A stretch of DNA of 64,000 nucleotides from positions 1 through 64,000 of the forward strand of contig JADJYX010000025.1 of NCBI GenBank assembly GCA_016719535.1. Direction: 5' to 3'. This DNA comes from Rubrivivax sp. GTDB taxonomy: Bacteria > Pseudomonadota > Gammaproteobacteria > Burkholderiales > Burkholderiaceae_C. Position 1 is the stretch's first letter; every line of letters starts with the position of its first letter. The notes beneath the pieces were generated by a model. It did not search any database, was not told where the DNA came from, and was given only the letters and a program-made list of their open reading frames with translations. This document shows positions 33,862-43,749 of this stretch, one piece after another. The translations under genes and the position numbers were made by a program.

Positions 33862-35063
33862 TCAGGCCAGCGCGTCCAGGCCGCGCGCCAGGTCGGTCTG
33901 CAGGTCCAGCACGTCCTCCAGCCCGACGCCCAGGCGGATCATGTTCTGGCCGATGCCGGCGGCCTGGCGCTGGGCCTCGGTCAGGCGCCCGTGCGAGGTG
34001 CTGGCGGGGTGGGTGATGATGCTGCGCGTATCGCCGAAATTGGCGGCGATGCTGCAGATGCGCGTGGCGTCGACGACCGCAAAGGCCTGCTCGCGGCCAC
34101 CCTTGACGTCGAAGGCCAGCACCGCGCCGCCGCGGCCGTTCTGCTGCCGCATCGCCAGTTCGTGCTGAGGGTGCGAGGCCAGCCCGGGGTGGTAGACGCG
34201 CTGCACCGCCGGGTGCGATTCCAGCCAGCGCGCCAGCTCCAGCGCACGGTCGCTCTGCGCCAGCACGCGCACCATCAGCGTCTCCAGGCCCTTGGCCACC
34301 ACCCAGGCGTTGAAGGGCGACAGGCTCATGCCGCAGCTGCGCATCACGGGGACGAACTTGCTGTCCACCATCTCCTGCGGTGCACACAGCGCGCCGGCCA
34401 CCACGCGGCCCTGGCCGTCGAGAAATTTGGTGCCCGAGTGCATCACGATGTCGGCGCCGAACTTCACCGGCTGCTGCAGCGCCGGCGAGCACAGGCAGTT
34501 GTCCACCGTCAGCAGCGCACCGGCGTCGTGGGCCAGGTCGGCCAGCGCGCGGATGTCGCAGACCTCGGTCAGCGGGTTGGTCGGCGTCTCGGCGAAGAAC
34601 AGCTTCGTCTGCGGCCGGATGGCCGCCTTCCACTGCGCGACGTCGGTCTGGCTGACGAAGGTCGATTCGACGCCGAATTTGCCGAATTCGCCCTGCAGCA
34701 GCCGGATGGTGGAGCCAAAGACGCTCTGCGAGCAGATCACGTGGTCGCCGGCCTTGAGCAGCCCCATCACCAGCAGCAGGATGGCGGCCATGCCGCTGCT
34801 GGTGCCGATGCAGCCGGTGGTGCCTTCCAGCGCCGCCAGACGGCGCTCCATGATGGTGACGTTGGGGTTGGAGAAGCGGCTGTAGACGAAGGCGTCCTCC
34901 TCGTTGGCGAAGCGGCGCGCCGCCGTCTCGGCATCCGGGTGCACGAAGCAGCTGGTGAGAAACAGCCCTTCGGAGTTCTCGCCCCAGGGCGAGGCCGGCA
35001 GGCCCTCGCGCACGGCGAGTGTCTCGAGCCGCGCATCGGCGGGCAGGTTCGCGCGGGGGATGG

Positions 35064-35067
<4 letters not shown>
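33862..35067 (-). CDS. metZ: O-succinylhomoserine sulfhydrylase
   Basis: A Cys/Met-metabolism PLP enzyme that makes homocysteine directly from O-succinylhomoserine and sulfide. In 401 residues: the N-terminal LAVREGLPASPWGENSEGLF typical of MetZ, SRFSNPNVTIMERRLAALEG, the cofactor segment ETPTNPLTEVCDI, and the PLP lysine in HSGTKFLDGQGRVVAGAL. The C-terminal SLGDTRSxxxHPxxxTH-type loop appears as NFGDTRSIITHPASTSHGRL. The start at 35067 overlaps the purF stop by four bases. The purF-metZ pairing is common in betaproteobacteria and pseudomonads. Confidence 0.93.
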
Positions 35068-36575
<1,508 letters not shown>

Positions 36576-36586
36576 GGTGAGTTTCC

Positions 36587-37084
36587 TCAGTTCGGGAGGT
36601 GGCGTGCCAGGTCGCCGGGCAGCAGCGGCTTCAGGCCCTGCATCGCGATACCCAGCCAGCGCGCCCCTTCGGAGCGCTGCCAGGGCGCCGACTGCACGGC
36701 CGGCGTCAGCGTCACCACGGTGGCCAGGGCCAGCAGCAGCACGCCGCCGCGCAGCAGGCCGAAGCCGGCGCCCAGCAGCCGGTCGGGCAGCGACAGCGGC
36801 GTGGCGTGGATCAGCAGCCGCAGCAGCCTGGCCAGCAGCGCCCAGACGATCAGGATGCCGACAAAGGCGAGCACGAAGGCCGCCGCCAGGTTCAAGGCCG
36901 ACCCTGGCGTTCCCACCGGCAGCCAGGGCGCCAGATCGCGCGCCAGATACTGCGCGCCGAACCAGGCGACCAGCCAGCCGATCAGCGACATCACCTCGAA
37001 GACGAAGCCTCGCAGCAGGCCGACGACCACCGACACCAGCAGCACGGTCAGCAAGGCCCAGTCGATCCAGGACAGATCGGGCAT
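36587..37084 (-). CDS. cvpA: CvpA-family inner-membrane protein
   Basis: A 165-residue membrane protein with four predicted helices: DWALLTVLLVSVVVGLLRGF, then a second in VMSLIGWLVAWFGA, a third in NLAAAFVLAFVGILIVWALL, and a fourth in LLRGGVLLLALATVVTL. The family was named for colicin V production in E. coli and is now linked to envelope homeostasis. The ATG at 37084 overlaps the dedD stop (TGATG). A GTG one codon upstream is also in frame but would overlap further. It is followed by purF, as in E. coli. Confidence 0.92.
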   Translation of the reverse strand: MPDLSWIDWALLTVLLVSVVVGLLRGFVFEVMSLIGWLVAWFGAQYLARDLAPWLPVGTPGSALNLAAAFVLAFVGILIVWALLARLLRLLIHATPLSLPDRLLGAGFGLLRGGVLLLALATVVTLTPAVQSAPWQRSEGARWLGIAMQGLKPLLPGDLARHLPN

Positions 37085-37920
37085 CACAGCGTCAGCACGT
37101 TGCCCGGCAGGCCCGCGCCCTTGAGCTTGCCGCTGGCGTTGTCGGCCTCCTGCCGGGTGGCGAAGGGGCCGACGCGCACGCGTGTGCGCTTGCCGGCCTC
37201 GGTCTCGATGGCCTGGGTATAGGTCTTGAGGCCGAGCTTCTCGACCTTGGCCCGCACCTCGCGCAGCGTGGCGGCATCGGTATAGGCGCCGACCTGCACG
37301 ACGAAGCGGCCCGTGCGCGGCTCCGAAGCCGCCGACGCGGGTGCAGCGGCCGCGGCCACGCTGCGGCCTTCGAGCAGGGCACGTGCGCGGTCGGCTTCGG
37401 CCCTGCGGGTGTCGGCCGCCTGGGCAGCCTCGGGGCGGGACGCCGGCGCCCTGGGCGGCTCGGGCCTGGCGGCTTCGGGTTTTGGCGGGTCGGATTTCGG
37501 CGGGTCGGGCTTTGGCAGGTCGGGCCTGGCGGGCTCCGTCGTGGCCTTGTCGCCCGGCTCGACAGCCGCTGGCGCTGCGCTGGCGGCCGGCTCGGCGGCT
37601 GCGGGTGAGGCTGGTTCCGACACCGGTGGCAGCACCGTCACCGCGGGCGCATGGCGCGGCAGCGCCGCGGTGCGCGCCGGCTGGCCGTCGCGCCGCGGCA
37701 ACTCGATCGGGATGTCGGCCGGCAGCGGGCGCGGCTGGGTCTCGAAGAGCAGCGGGAAGACGACCACGCCGATGGCCAGCAGCACCACCGCGCCGATCAG
37801 CCGCCGACGGGCCCGCGTACGCGCCGCCTGCACCGGGCCGTTGTCGTCGCCCAGCGAATCGCTGGCCGGCGACAGCGTCGGCTTGGGGTCTTTGCGCTTG
37901 AAGAACGAAGGCAGGGCCAT
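37084..37920 (-). CDS. dedD: SPOR-domain cell-division protein DedD-like
   Basis: A 278-residue bitopic inner-membrane protein. A short cytoplasmic N-terminus is followed by one membrane segment (RLIGAVVLLAIGVVVFPLLF, about residues 40-60). Next comes a long Pro/Ala/Glu-rich linker with PDLPKPDPPKSDPPKPEAAR-type repeats. The C-terminal SPOR domain (about 200-278) has RFVVQVGAYTDAATLREVRA and RVRVGPFATRQEADNASGKL. SPOR domains bind denuded septal peptidoglycan, so it should go to the division site. It lies between folC (34 bases upstream) and cvpA (overlapping), the classic order. Confidence 0.9.
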   Translation of the reverse strand: MALPSFFKRKDPKPTLSPASDSLGDDNGPVQAARTRARRRLIGAVVLLAIGVVVFPLLFETQPRPLPADIPIELPRRDGQPARTAALPRHAPAVTVLPPVSEPASPAAAEPAASAAPAAVEPGDKATTEPARPDLPKPDPPKSDPPKPEAARPEPPRAPASRPEAAQAADTRRAEADRARALLEGRSVAAAAAPASAASEPRTGRFVVQVGAYTDAATLREVRAKVEKLGLKTYTQAIETEAGKRTRVRVGPFATRQEADNASGKLKGAGLPGNVLTL

Positions 37921-37954
37921 GGGGGTGCGGGGAGCACCGGCTGCCCGGGGTGGG

Positions 37955-39232
37955 TCAGCCGACGTGCGGTGCCGACAGTCGCGGCAGGCCGTCCTTCAGC
38001 ACGCCACCGACGGTGAAGAAGGACCCGAAGACGACGATTCTATCGGCGGGGTCTGCCGCGGCGGCCGCGGCACGCAGGGCAGCGGCCGGGTCGGCATGGC
38101 GGCTGACCGGCACGCCGGGCAGCAGCGCCGCCAGTTCGTCGAGCGAGGCCGCACGCGCGGTCGGCAATGCGCACATATGCCAGTGGTCGACGAGGCCCCG
38201 GATGCGCTCGATCATCGGCGCCAGCTGCTTGTCGCGCATGGCGCCGAAGACGGCGTGCGTGCGCGGGTAGAAGCCCATCGCATCGAGGTTGCGCGCCAGC
38301 ACCGACACCGCCTGCACGTTGTGCGACACGTCCAGCACCAGCGTCGGCTGCCCGGGCACGATCTGGAAGCGGCCGGGCAGTTCCACCAGCGCGAAGCCGG
38401 TGCGCACCGCCTGCGCGGTGATGGGCAGCCGCGGCCGCAGCGCCTCGAAAGCCGCCAGCACGCCGGCGGCATTGATGAGCTGGTTGGCGCCGCGCAGCGC
38501 CGGGTAGGCCAGCCCGGCATAGCGCCGACCGCGGCCGGCCCAGCCCCATTGCTGACGGTCGCCGCTGTGGTTGAAGTCGCGCCCGACCAGCCAGAGGTCG
38601 GCGCCGATGCGCTCGCCGTACGCCAGCACGCTGCGCGGCGGCTGCGGATCGCTGATGATGGCCGGCCGTCCGGCGCGCATCACATGCGCCTTTTCCAGGC
38701 CGATGGTCTCGCGGTCGGGGCCCAGGGTCTCGATGTGATCGAGGTCGATGCTGGTGAGGATCACGCAGTCGGCATCGATGACATTCACGGCGTCCAGCCG
38801 GCCGCCGAGGCCGACTTCCAGGATCACCAGGTCGAGCCCGGCACTCGCCAGCGCGCGCAGGATGACGAAGGTGGTGAATTCGAACCAGGTCAGCGGCAGG
38901 TCGCCGCGCGCGTCCTCGACCGCCTCGAAATGCGGCAGCAGTGCGTCGCCGTCGATCTGGCACCCGTCGATGCGGCAGCGCTCCTCGAAGTGCACCAGGT
39001 GCGGCTTGCTGTAGAGGCCGACGCGGTAGCCCGCCTGGCGCGCGATGGCATCCAGCATGGCGCAGGTCGAGCCCTTGCCATTGGTGCCGGCGACCACCAC
39101 CACCGGGCAGTCGAAGCGCAGGCCCAGGCGGTCGCGCAGCGCGATCAGGCCGTCCAGCGGCCGGTCCTTGACCTTGTGGTGCTGGTGCTCGCCGTGGGCC
39201 AGCCAGCCTTCGAGCGTGCGCGGGCGCGTCAT
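37955..39232 (-). CDS. folC: Bifunctional dihydrofolate synthase / folylpolyglutamate synthase
   Basis: An ATP-dependent cytoplasmic ligase that adds glutamate to dihydropteroate and then to folates. In 425 residues: RTLEGWLAHGEHQHHKVKDR at the start, the P-loop VVVAGTNGKGSTCAMLDAIA, the omega-loop area GLYSKPHLVHFEERCRIDG, FEFTTFVILRALA, and LVILEVGLGGRLDAVNVIDA. The Mur-ligase C-terminal domain has DVSHNVQAVSVLARNL. Length and order fit the family. It lies between accD (60-base gap with a hairpin) and dedD, the same accD-folC-dedD-cvpA-purF order as in E. coli. Confidence 0.96.
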   Translation of the reverse strand: MTRPRTLEGWLAHGEHQHHKVKDRPLDGLIALRDRLGLRFDCPVVVVAGTNGKGSTCAMLDAIARQAGYRVGLYSKPHLVHFEERCRIDGCQIDGDALLPHFEAVEDARGDLPLTWFEFTTFVILRALASAGLDLVILEVGLGGRLDAVNVIDADCVILTSIDLDHIETLGPDRETIGLEKAHVMRAGRPAIISDPQPPRSVLAYGERIGADLWLVGRDFNHSGDRQQWGWAGRGRRYAGLAYPALRGANQLINAAGVLAAFEALRPRLPITAQAVRTGFALVELPGRFQIVPGQPTLVLDVSHNVQAVSVLARNLDAMGFYPRTHAVFGAMRDKQLAPMIERIRGLVDHWHMCALPTARAASLDELAALLPGVPVSRHADPAAALRAAAAAADPADRIVVFGSFFTVGGVLKDGLPRLSAPHVG

Positions 39233-39243
39233 CGCGGCAGCGC

Positions 39244-39272
39244 AAAACAGAACCGGGCCCTGGCGGGCCCGG
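39244..39272 (-). terminator. Possible intrinsic terminator or attenuator between accD and folC
   Basis: A perfect 8-bp stem (39253-39260 with 39265-39272, CCGGGCCC/GGGCCCGG) with a 4-base loop. On the minus strand it is followed by TTCTGTTTT, so it could reduce read-through from accD into folC. The T-run is interrupted, so it may only partly stop transcription. Confidence 0.5.
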
Positions 39273-39292
39273 CTGCGTGGCGCCGGGAGGCT

Positions 39293-40165
39293 TCAGGCCA
39301 CGGCATCGGCGCTCTGCCGTTGCAGCATGGCCAGCGCGCGCGCGATGGTGCTGCGCATCTGGCGGCGGTCGACGATCATGTCGAGCGCACCCTTGGTGAT
39401 CAGGAATTCCGAGCGCTGGAAGCCTTCGGGCAGCTTTTCGCGCACGGTATTCTCGATCACGCGCGGGCCGGCAAAGCCGACCAGCGCCTTCGGCTCGGCG
39501 ATCACCAGGTCGCCCATGAAGGCGAAGCTGGCCGAGACGCCACCCATGGTCGGGTCGGTCAGCACGCTGACATAGGGCAGTTTCGCCTTCGCCAGGTGGG
39601 TAAGCGCGGCATTGGTCTTGGCCATCTGCAGCAGGCTCAGCAGGCCTTCCTGCATGCGCGCGCCGCCGGTGGCGGCGAAGCTGACGAAAGGCACCTTCTG
39701 CTCGATGGCGGTCTCGACGCCACGCACGAAGCGCTCGCCGACCACCGACCCCATCGAGCCGCCCATGAAGTCGAATTCGAAGCAGGCCGCGACCACCGGC
39801 ACGCTCATCACCGCGCCGCCGATGACGATCAGCGCGTCCGTCTCGCCGGTGGTCTCGAGCGCCGCCTTCAGCCGCTCGGGGTATTTCTTGCTGTCGCGGA
39901 ATTTCAGCGGATCCGTCGGCAGCACCTCCTGGCCGATCTCGTAGCGGCCTTCCGCGTCGAGAAAGGCGTCGAGCCGGGCGCGTGCGCCGATGCGGTGGTG
40001 GTGGTCGCACTTCGGGCAGACGTTGAGGTTCTGCTCGAGGTCGGTCTTGTACAGCACCGTCTCGCACGAGGGGCACTTGATCCACAGCCCTTCCGGCACC
40101 GTGCGGCGCTCGGTGGGGTCGGTCTGCTGGATCTTCGGCGGCAGCAGCTTCTCGAGCCAACTCAT
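39293..40165 (-). CDS. accD: Acetyl-CoA carboxylase, carboxyltransferase beta subunit
   Basis: Part of the enzyme that makes malonyl-CoA, the first step of fatty-acid synthesis. In 290 residues: the N-terminal zinc ribbon CPSCETVLYKTDLEQNLNVC with a further PKCDHHHR (four cysteines), then the crotonase-like carboxyltransferase fold with FDFMGGSMGSVVGERFVRGV and the oxyanion area ATGGARMQEGLLSLLQMAK. The ATG at 40165 is five bases after the trpA stop. Coupling trpA-accD-folC is typical for Burkholderiales. The alpha subunit accA is not in the window. Confidence 0.97.
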   Translation of the reverse strand: MSWLEKLLPPKIQQTDPTERRTVPEGLWIKCPSCETVLYKTDLEQNLNVCPKCDHHHRIGARARLDAFLDAEGRYEIGQEVLPTDPLKFRDSKKYPERLKAALETTGETDALIVIGGAVMSVPVVAACFEFDFMGGSMGSVVGERFVRGVETAIEQKVPFVSFAATGGARMQEGLLSLLQMAKTNAALTHLAKAKLPYVSVLTDPTMGGVSASFAFMGDLVIAEPKALVGFAGPRVIENTVREKLPEGFQRSEFLITKGALDMIVDRRQMRSTIARALAMLQRQSADAVA

Positions 40166-40170
40166 GCGGT

Positions 40171-40992
40171 CTACTCCTCGGGCAACTCGTCCAGGGCCTG
40201 CCGGATCTCGGCCATGAAGGCCCTGGCCGCGGCGGCGACATTCTCGCGCGACTGCAATTGCAGGATCTGCACCAGGCGCGAACCGATGACCACCGCATCG
40301 GCCACCCGCCCCACGGCCTTCGCGGTGGCGGCGTCGCGGATGCCGAAACCCACCCCGACCGGCACGTGCACGTGCTGGCGGATGCGCGGCAGCATCTGCG
40401 CGACGGCCTCGGTGTCCAGGTGCCCGGCACCGGTCACGCCTTTCAGCGACACATAGTACACATAGCCGGTGGCGATGCGGCCGACATCGGCCATGCGCTG
40501 CTCGGTCGAGGTCGGCGCCAGCAGGAAGATGGGGTCCAGGCCGGCGGCCTTCATGTGCGCGGCGAAAACCTCGCATTCCTCGGGCGGGTAGTCGACGATC
40601 AACAGGCCATCGACCCCGGCGGCCGCCGCAGCGGCGACGAAAGAGCCCTCGCCATGGCGCCCGTCCCAGCGCTCGACCGGGTTGGCATAGCCCATCAGCA
40701 CGACCGGGGTCTGGTCGTCCGTGGCGCGAAAGGCGCGCACCGCATCCAGCACCTGCGCCAGGCCGATGCCGCGCGCCAGCGCGCGCTCGCCGGCCTGCTG
40801 GATCACCGGGCCGTCGGCCATCGGGTCGCTGAAGGGCACGCCGAGTTCGATGATGTCGGCGCCGCCGGCCACCAGGCCGTGCATGACATCGGGCGTGGCG
40901 TCGGCAAACGGGTCGCCGGTGGTGACGTAGGGGATCAGGGCTTTGCGGCCCCGGGCCTTCAGCGCCGCCAGGCAGGTCTGGATCCGGCTCAT
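40171..40992 (-). CDS. trpA: Tryptophan synthase alpha subunit
   Basis: It cleaves indole-3-glycerol phosphate to indole and glyceraldehyde 3-phosphate inside the alpha2beta2 complex. In 273 residues of TIM barrel: ALIPYVTTGDPFADATPDVM, the catalytic pair Glu and Asp in ELGVPFSDPMADGPVIQ, IFLLAPTSTEQRM, and the phosphate loop GVGFGIRDAATA with DAVVIGSRLV. The start overlaps the trpB stop by four bases, the usual coupling of the two subunits. No leader peptide or attenuator was seen near the trp genes, which sit mid-operon. Confidence 0.97.
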   Translation of the reverse strand: MSRIQTCLAALKARGRKALIPYVTTGDPFADATPDVMHGLVAGGADIIELGVPFSDPMADGPVIQQAGERALARGIGLAQVLDAVRAFRATDDQTPVVLMGYANPVERWDGRHGEGSFVAAAAAAGVDGLLIVDYPPEECEVFAAHMKAAGLDPIFLLAPTSTEQRMADVGRIATGYVYYVSLKGVTGAGHLDTEAVAQMLPRIRQHVHVPVGVGFGIRDAATAKAVGRVADAVVIGSRLVQILQLQSRENVAAAARAFMAEIRQALDELPEE

Positions 40993-42266
40993 CGCTTGAC
41001 CTCCACCATCTGCGCAGCCCTGGCGCTCTGGATCTGGCAGGAAGGCCGGCAGAAGAATTCGGCGCCCGACAGGTCGGCCACGGTGCCGATGTCCTTGTCG
41101 CCGCGGCCCGACAGGTTGACGAGCAGGTGCTGGTCGCTGGGCATCGTCGCTGCCAGCTTCATCGCGTAGGCCACGGCGTGGCTCGATTCCAGCGCCGGGA
41201 TGATGCCTTCGGTGCGGCACAGCCGGTGAAAGGCGGCCAGCGCCTCGTCGTCGGTGATGCTGACATATTCGGCGCGGCCGATGTCGTGCAGGTAGGCGTG
41301 CTCGGGGCCGACGCCGGGATAGTCCAGGCCGGCCGAGACCGAATGCGTCTCGGTGATCTGGCCGTTGTCGTCCTGCAGCAGGTAGGTGCGGTTGCCGTGC
41401 AGCACGCCGGGCGAGCCGGCGCCGATGCTGGCGGCGTGGCGGCCGGATGCAATGCCCTGCCCCGCCGCCTCGACGCCGATCAGCCGCACGCCTTCGTGCG
41501 GGATGTAGGGGTAGAAGATGCCCATCGCATTGCTGCCGCCGCCCACGCAGGCGATCACGGCGTCGGGCTGGCGGCCCGTCATCGCCGGCATCTGCACCAG
41601 GCATTCGTCGCCGATGACGCGCTGGAAGTCGCGCACCATCATCGGATAGGGGTGCGGGCCAGCCACGGTGCCGATGATGTAGAAGGTATTCTCGACGTTG
41701 GTGACCCAGTCGCGCAGCGCCTCGTTGAGGGCGTCCTTGAGCGTCTTGCTGCCACTCTCCACCGGCACCACGGTCGCGCCCAGCAGGTGCATGCGGTAGA
41801 CATTGGGGCTCTGCCGCTTGATGTCCTCGCTGCCCATGTAGACCACGCACTCGAGCCCATAGCGGGCGCAGATGGTGGCGGTGGCCACGCCATGCTGGCC
41901 GGCGCCGGTCTCGGCGATGACGCGCGGCTTGCCCATGCGCCGCGCCAGCAGCGCCTGGCCGATGGTGTTGTTGACCTTGTGCGCGCCGGTGTGGTTCAGG
42001 TCCTCGCGCTTGAGGAAGATCTGGGCGCCGCCGATCTCGCGGCTCAGCCGTGCAGCGTGGTAGACGGGGCTGGGCCGGCCGACGAAGTGCGCGAGTTCGC
42101 TGCGGAATTCGGCGATGAACTCGGGGTCGGCCTGGTAGCGGGCATAGACCGCCTGCAGTTCCTGCAACGCATGGGTCAGCGTCTCGGCGACGAAGCTGCC
42201 GCCGTAGAAGGTGCCGCGGACGGGTCCGAAATGCCCGCGGGCATCGGGTTGCTGATAGTTCAACAT
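40989..42266 (-). CDS. trpB: Tryptophan synthase beta subunit
   Basis: The PLP subunit that joins indole and serine into tryptophan. In 425 residues: GRPSPVYHAARLSREIGGAQ, the PLP lysine in LKREDLNHTGAHKVNNTIGQ, the catalytic-loop area ETGAGQHGVATATICA, the phosphate loop CVGGGSNAMGIFYP, and LESSHAVAYA. The ATG at 42266 opens MLNYQQPDARGHFGP. It follows trpF by 40 bases; that gap holds a small GC hairpin (42283-42288 with 42293-42298) without a T-run. Confidence 0.97.
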   Translation of the reverse strand: MLNYQQPDARGHFGPVRGTFYGGSFVAETLTHALQELQAVYARYQADPEFIAEFRSELAHFVGRPSPVYHAARLSREIGGAQIFLKREDLNHTGAHKVNNTIGQALLARRMGKPRVIAETGAGQHGVATATICARYGLECVVYMGSEDIKRQSPNVYRMHLLGATVVPVESGSKTLKDALNEALRDWVTNVENTFYIIGTVAGPHPYPMMVRDFQRVIGDECLVQMPAMTGRQPDAVIACVGGGSNAMGIFYPYIPHEGVRLIGVEAAGQGIASGRHAASIGAGSPGVLHGNRTYLLQDDNGQITETHSVSAGLDYPGVGPEHAYLHDIGRAEYVSITDDEALAAFHRLCRTEGIIPALESSHAVAYAMKLAATMPSDQHLLVNLSGRGDKDIGTVADLSGAEFFCRPSCQIQSARAAQMVEVKR

Positions 42267-42306
42267 CGGAAGCTTTCGGTGCGGCCCCGTGCGGGGCCTG
42301 GGCGAA

Positions 42307-42945
42307 TCAGAGGCTGGCGAGCCGGTCGTCGGCGTCGCGAACCGCCTTGCAGAAGCGGCGCATCAAAGCCGCGTTCTTGACGCCCTTGGCCTGTTCGACG
42401 CCGGAACTGACGTCAACGGCCCAGGGCCTGACGCGCAACACCCCATCGGTCACGTTTGCCGGATTCAACCCACCAGACAAAACGACCGGAAGGGGCACGT
42501 TTGGTGGAATCAGTGACCAATCGAAAGCCTTTCCGCCTCCGCCGTAAGCCTCGACATGGGAATCGAGCAGCAGGGCCTGTGCGTATTCGAAACGCACCGC
42601 GAAGTCTAGCAAATCGATGCCCGGCGCCATGCGCGCGGCGCGCAGGAAGGGCCTGCCGGCGGCCCGGCATTGTTCGGGCGTCTCGTCGCCATGAAACTGC
42701 GCCAGCGCCTGCGGCAGCCGCTCGACGGCGCGCTGCACCTCGCTGGGCGAGGCGTTGACGAACAGCAGCACCGGCGTCACGAAGGGCGGCAGCCGCGCGG
42801 CCAGTTCGGCGGCACGGTCCAGCGTGACGGCGCGCGGGCTTTTCGGGTAGAGCACGAAGCCCAGGGCATCGGCGCCGGCGTGAATGGCGTCGTCGACATC
42901 GGCCTCGCGCGTCAGGCCGCAGATCTTGATGCGGGTGCGCGCCAT
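42307..42945 (-). CDS. trpF: Phosphoribosylanthranilate isomerase
   Basis: The third step of tryptophan synthesis, an Amadori rearrangement. In 212 residues of TIM barrel: TRIKICGLTREADVDDAIHA with the catalytic cysteine, ALGFVLYPKSPRAVT, LAQFHGDETPEQC with the catalytic aspartate expected near QFHGDE, and the phosphate loops VLSGGLNPANV and VDVSSGVEQAKGVKN. The ATG directly abuts the truA TGA. It stands as the separate trpF gene normal for betaproteobacteria (not fused to trpC). Confidence 0.96.
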   Translation of the reverse strand: MARTRIKICGLTREADVDDAIHAGADALGFVLYPKSPRAVTLDRAAELAARLPPFVTPVLLFVNASPSEVQRAVERLPQALAQFHGDETPEQCRAAGRPFLRAARMAPGIDLLDFAVRFEYAQALLLDSHVEAYGGGGKAFDWSLIPPNVPLPVVLSGGLNPANVTDGVLRVRPWAVDVSSGVEQAKGVKNAALMRRFCKAVRDADDRLASL

Positions 42946-43749
42946 TCAGGGCAGCCAGTCGAAGGCCGGTGATCGCTCGGGAATGCCATGCTCGGCATCG
43001 TAGTACGGCCCGAGGAAATACAGGCCATCGGGCGGAAAGGTCGGCGCGGCGGCATCGCGGCTCTTCGCCGCCAGCACCTCGGCCATCCAGCCGGGCGGCT
43101 GGCGGCCGCTGCCGACCACGACCAGGCAGCCGACGATGTTGCGCACCATGTGGTGCAGGAAGGCATTGCCGTCGAAATCGAAGTGCCAGTAGGCGCCGCG
43201 GCGCTGAATGCCGATGGCGCGCAGCGTCTTCACCGGCGTCGCGGCCTGGCAGCCGGCGGCGCGGAACGACGTGAAGTCGTGTTCGCCGAGCAGGTGGGCC
43301 GCGGCCGCACGCATGGCATCGGCGTCCAGCGGCCGGAAGACCCACCCGCACAGGCCCTGCTCCAGCGAGGGCCGCACCGGTGACTCCAGCACGACGAAGC
43401 GGTAGCGCCGCCCGCGCGCGCTGTTGCGGGCGTGAAAGCGGCGGTCCACCGGCCGGCACCACTGCACCGCGATGTCGTCGGGCAGGAAGCGGTTGGTGCC
43501 GCGCACCCAGGAGAAGGGCTCGCGCCCGACCGGTGGGTCGAGGTGCACGACCTGGTTGACGCCATGCACGCCGGCGTCGGTGCGACCGGCGCACAGCGTG
43601 CTCACGGGCTGAGCGGCAAAGGCCGACAAGGCGGCCTCCAGCCGGTCCTGCACCGTCTGCCCGCCGGGCTGCGACTGCCAGCCCTGGTAGGCGCTGCCGC
43701 GGTAGCTCAGGCCCAGCGCCAGCCGCGCCGGACCCCGGTCATCAGGCAA
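42946..43749 (-). CDS. truA: tRNA pseudouridine(38-40) synthase
   Basis: It modifies U38-U40 in the anticodon stem of many tRNAs. In 267 residues: RLALGLSYRGSAYQGWQSQP at the start, the catalytic aspartate in CAGRTDAGVHGVNQVVHLD, RFHARNSARGRRYRFVV, and FLHHMVRNIVGCLVVVGSGR near the end. All are TruA hallmarks. It overlaps the fimV stop by eight bases and abuts trpF, the fimV-truA-trpF order common in Pseudomonas and Burkholderiales. Confidence 0.96.
   Translation of the reverse strand: MPDDRGPARLALGLSYRGSAYQGWQSQPGGQTVQDRLEAALSAFAAQPVSTLCAGRTDAGVHGVNQVVHLDPPVGREPFSWVRGTNRFLPDDIAVQWCRPVDRRFHARNSARGRRYRFVVLESPVRPSLEQGLCGWVFRPLDADAMRAAAAHLLGEHDFTSFRAAGCQAATPVKTLRAIGIQRRGAYWHFDFDGNAFLHHMVRNIVGCLVVVGSGRQPPGWMAEVLAAKSRDAAAPTFPPDGLYFLGPYYDAEHGIPERSPAFDWLP

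Noticed and set aside
37313..40456. A 1047-codon plus-strand open frame
   Set aside because: It is antisense to dedD, folC and accD. The minus-strand genes have standard lengths and order, so this is a shadow.
40171..42945. A trp attenuator or leader peptide
   Set aside because: The gaps around trpF, trpB and trpA are short, contain no Trp-rich small frame, and the genes are mid-operon.
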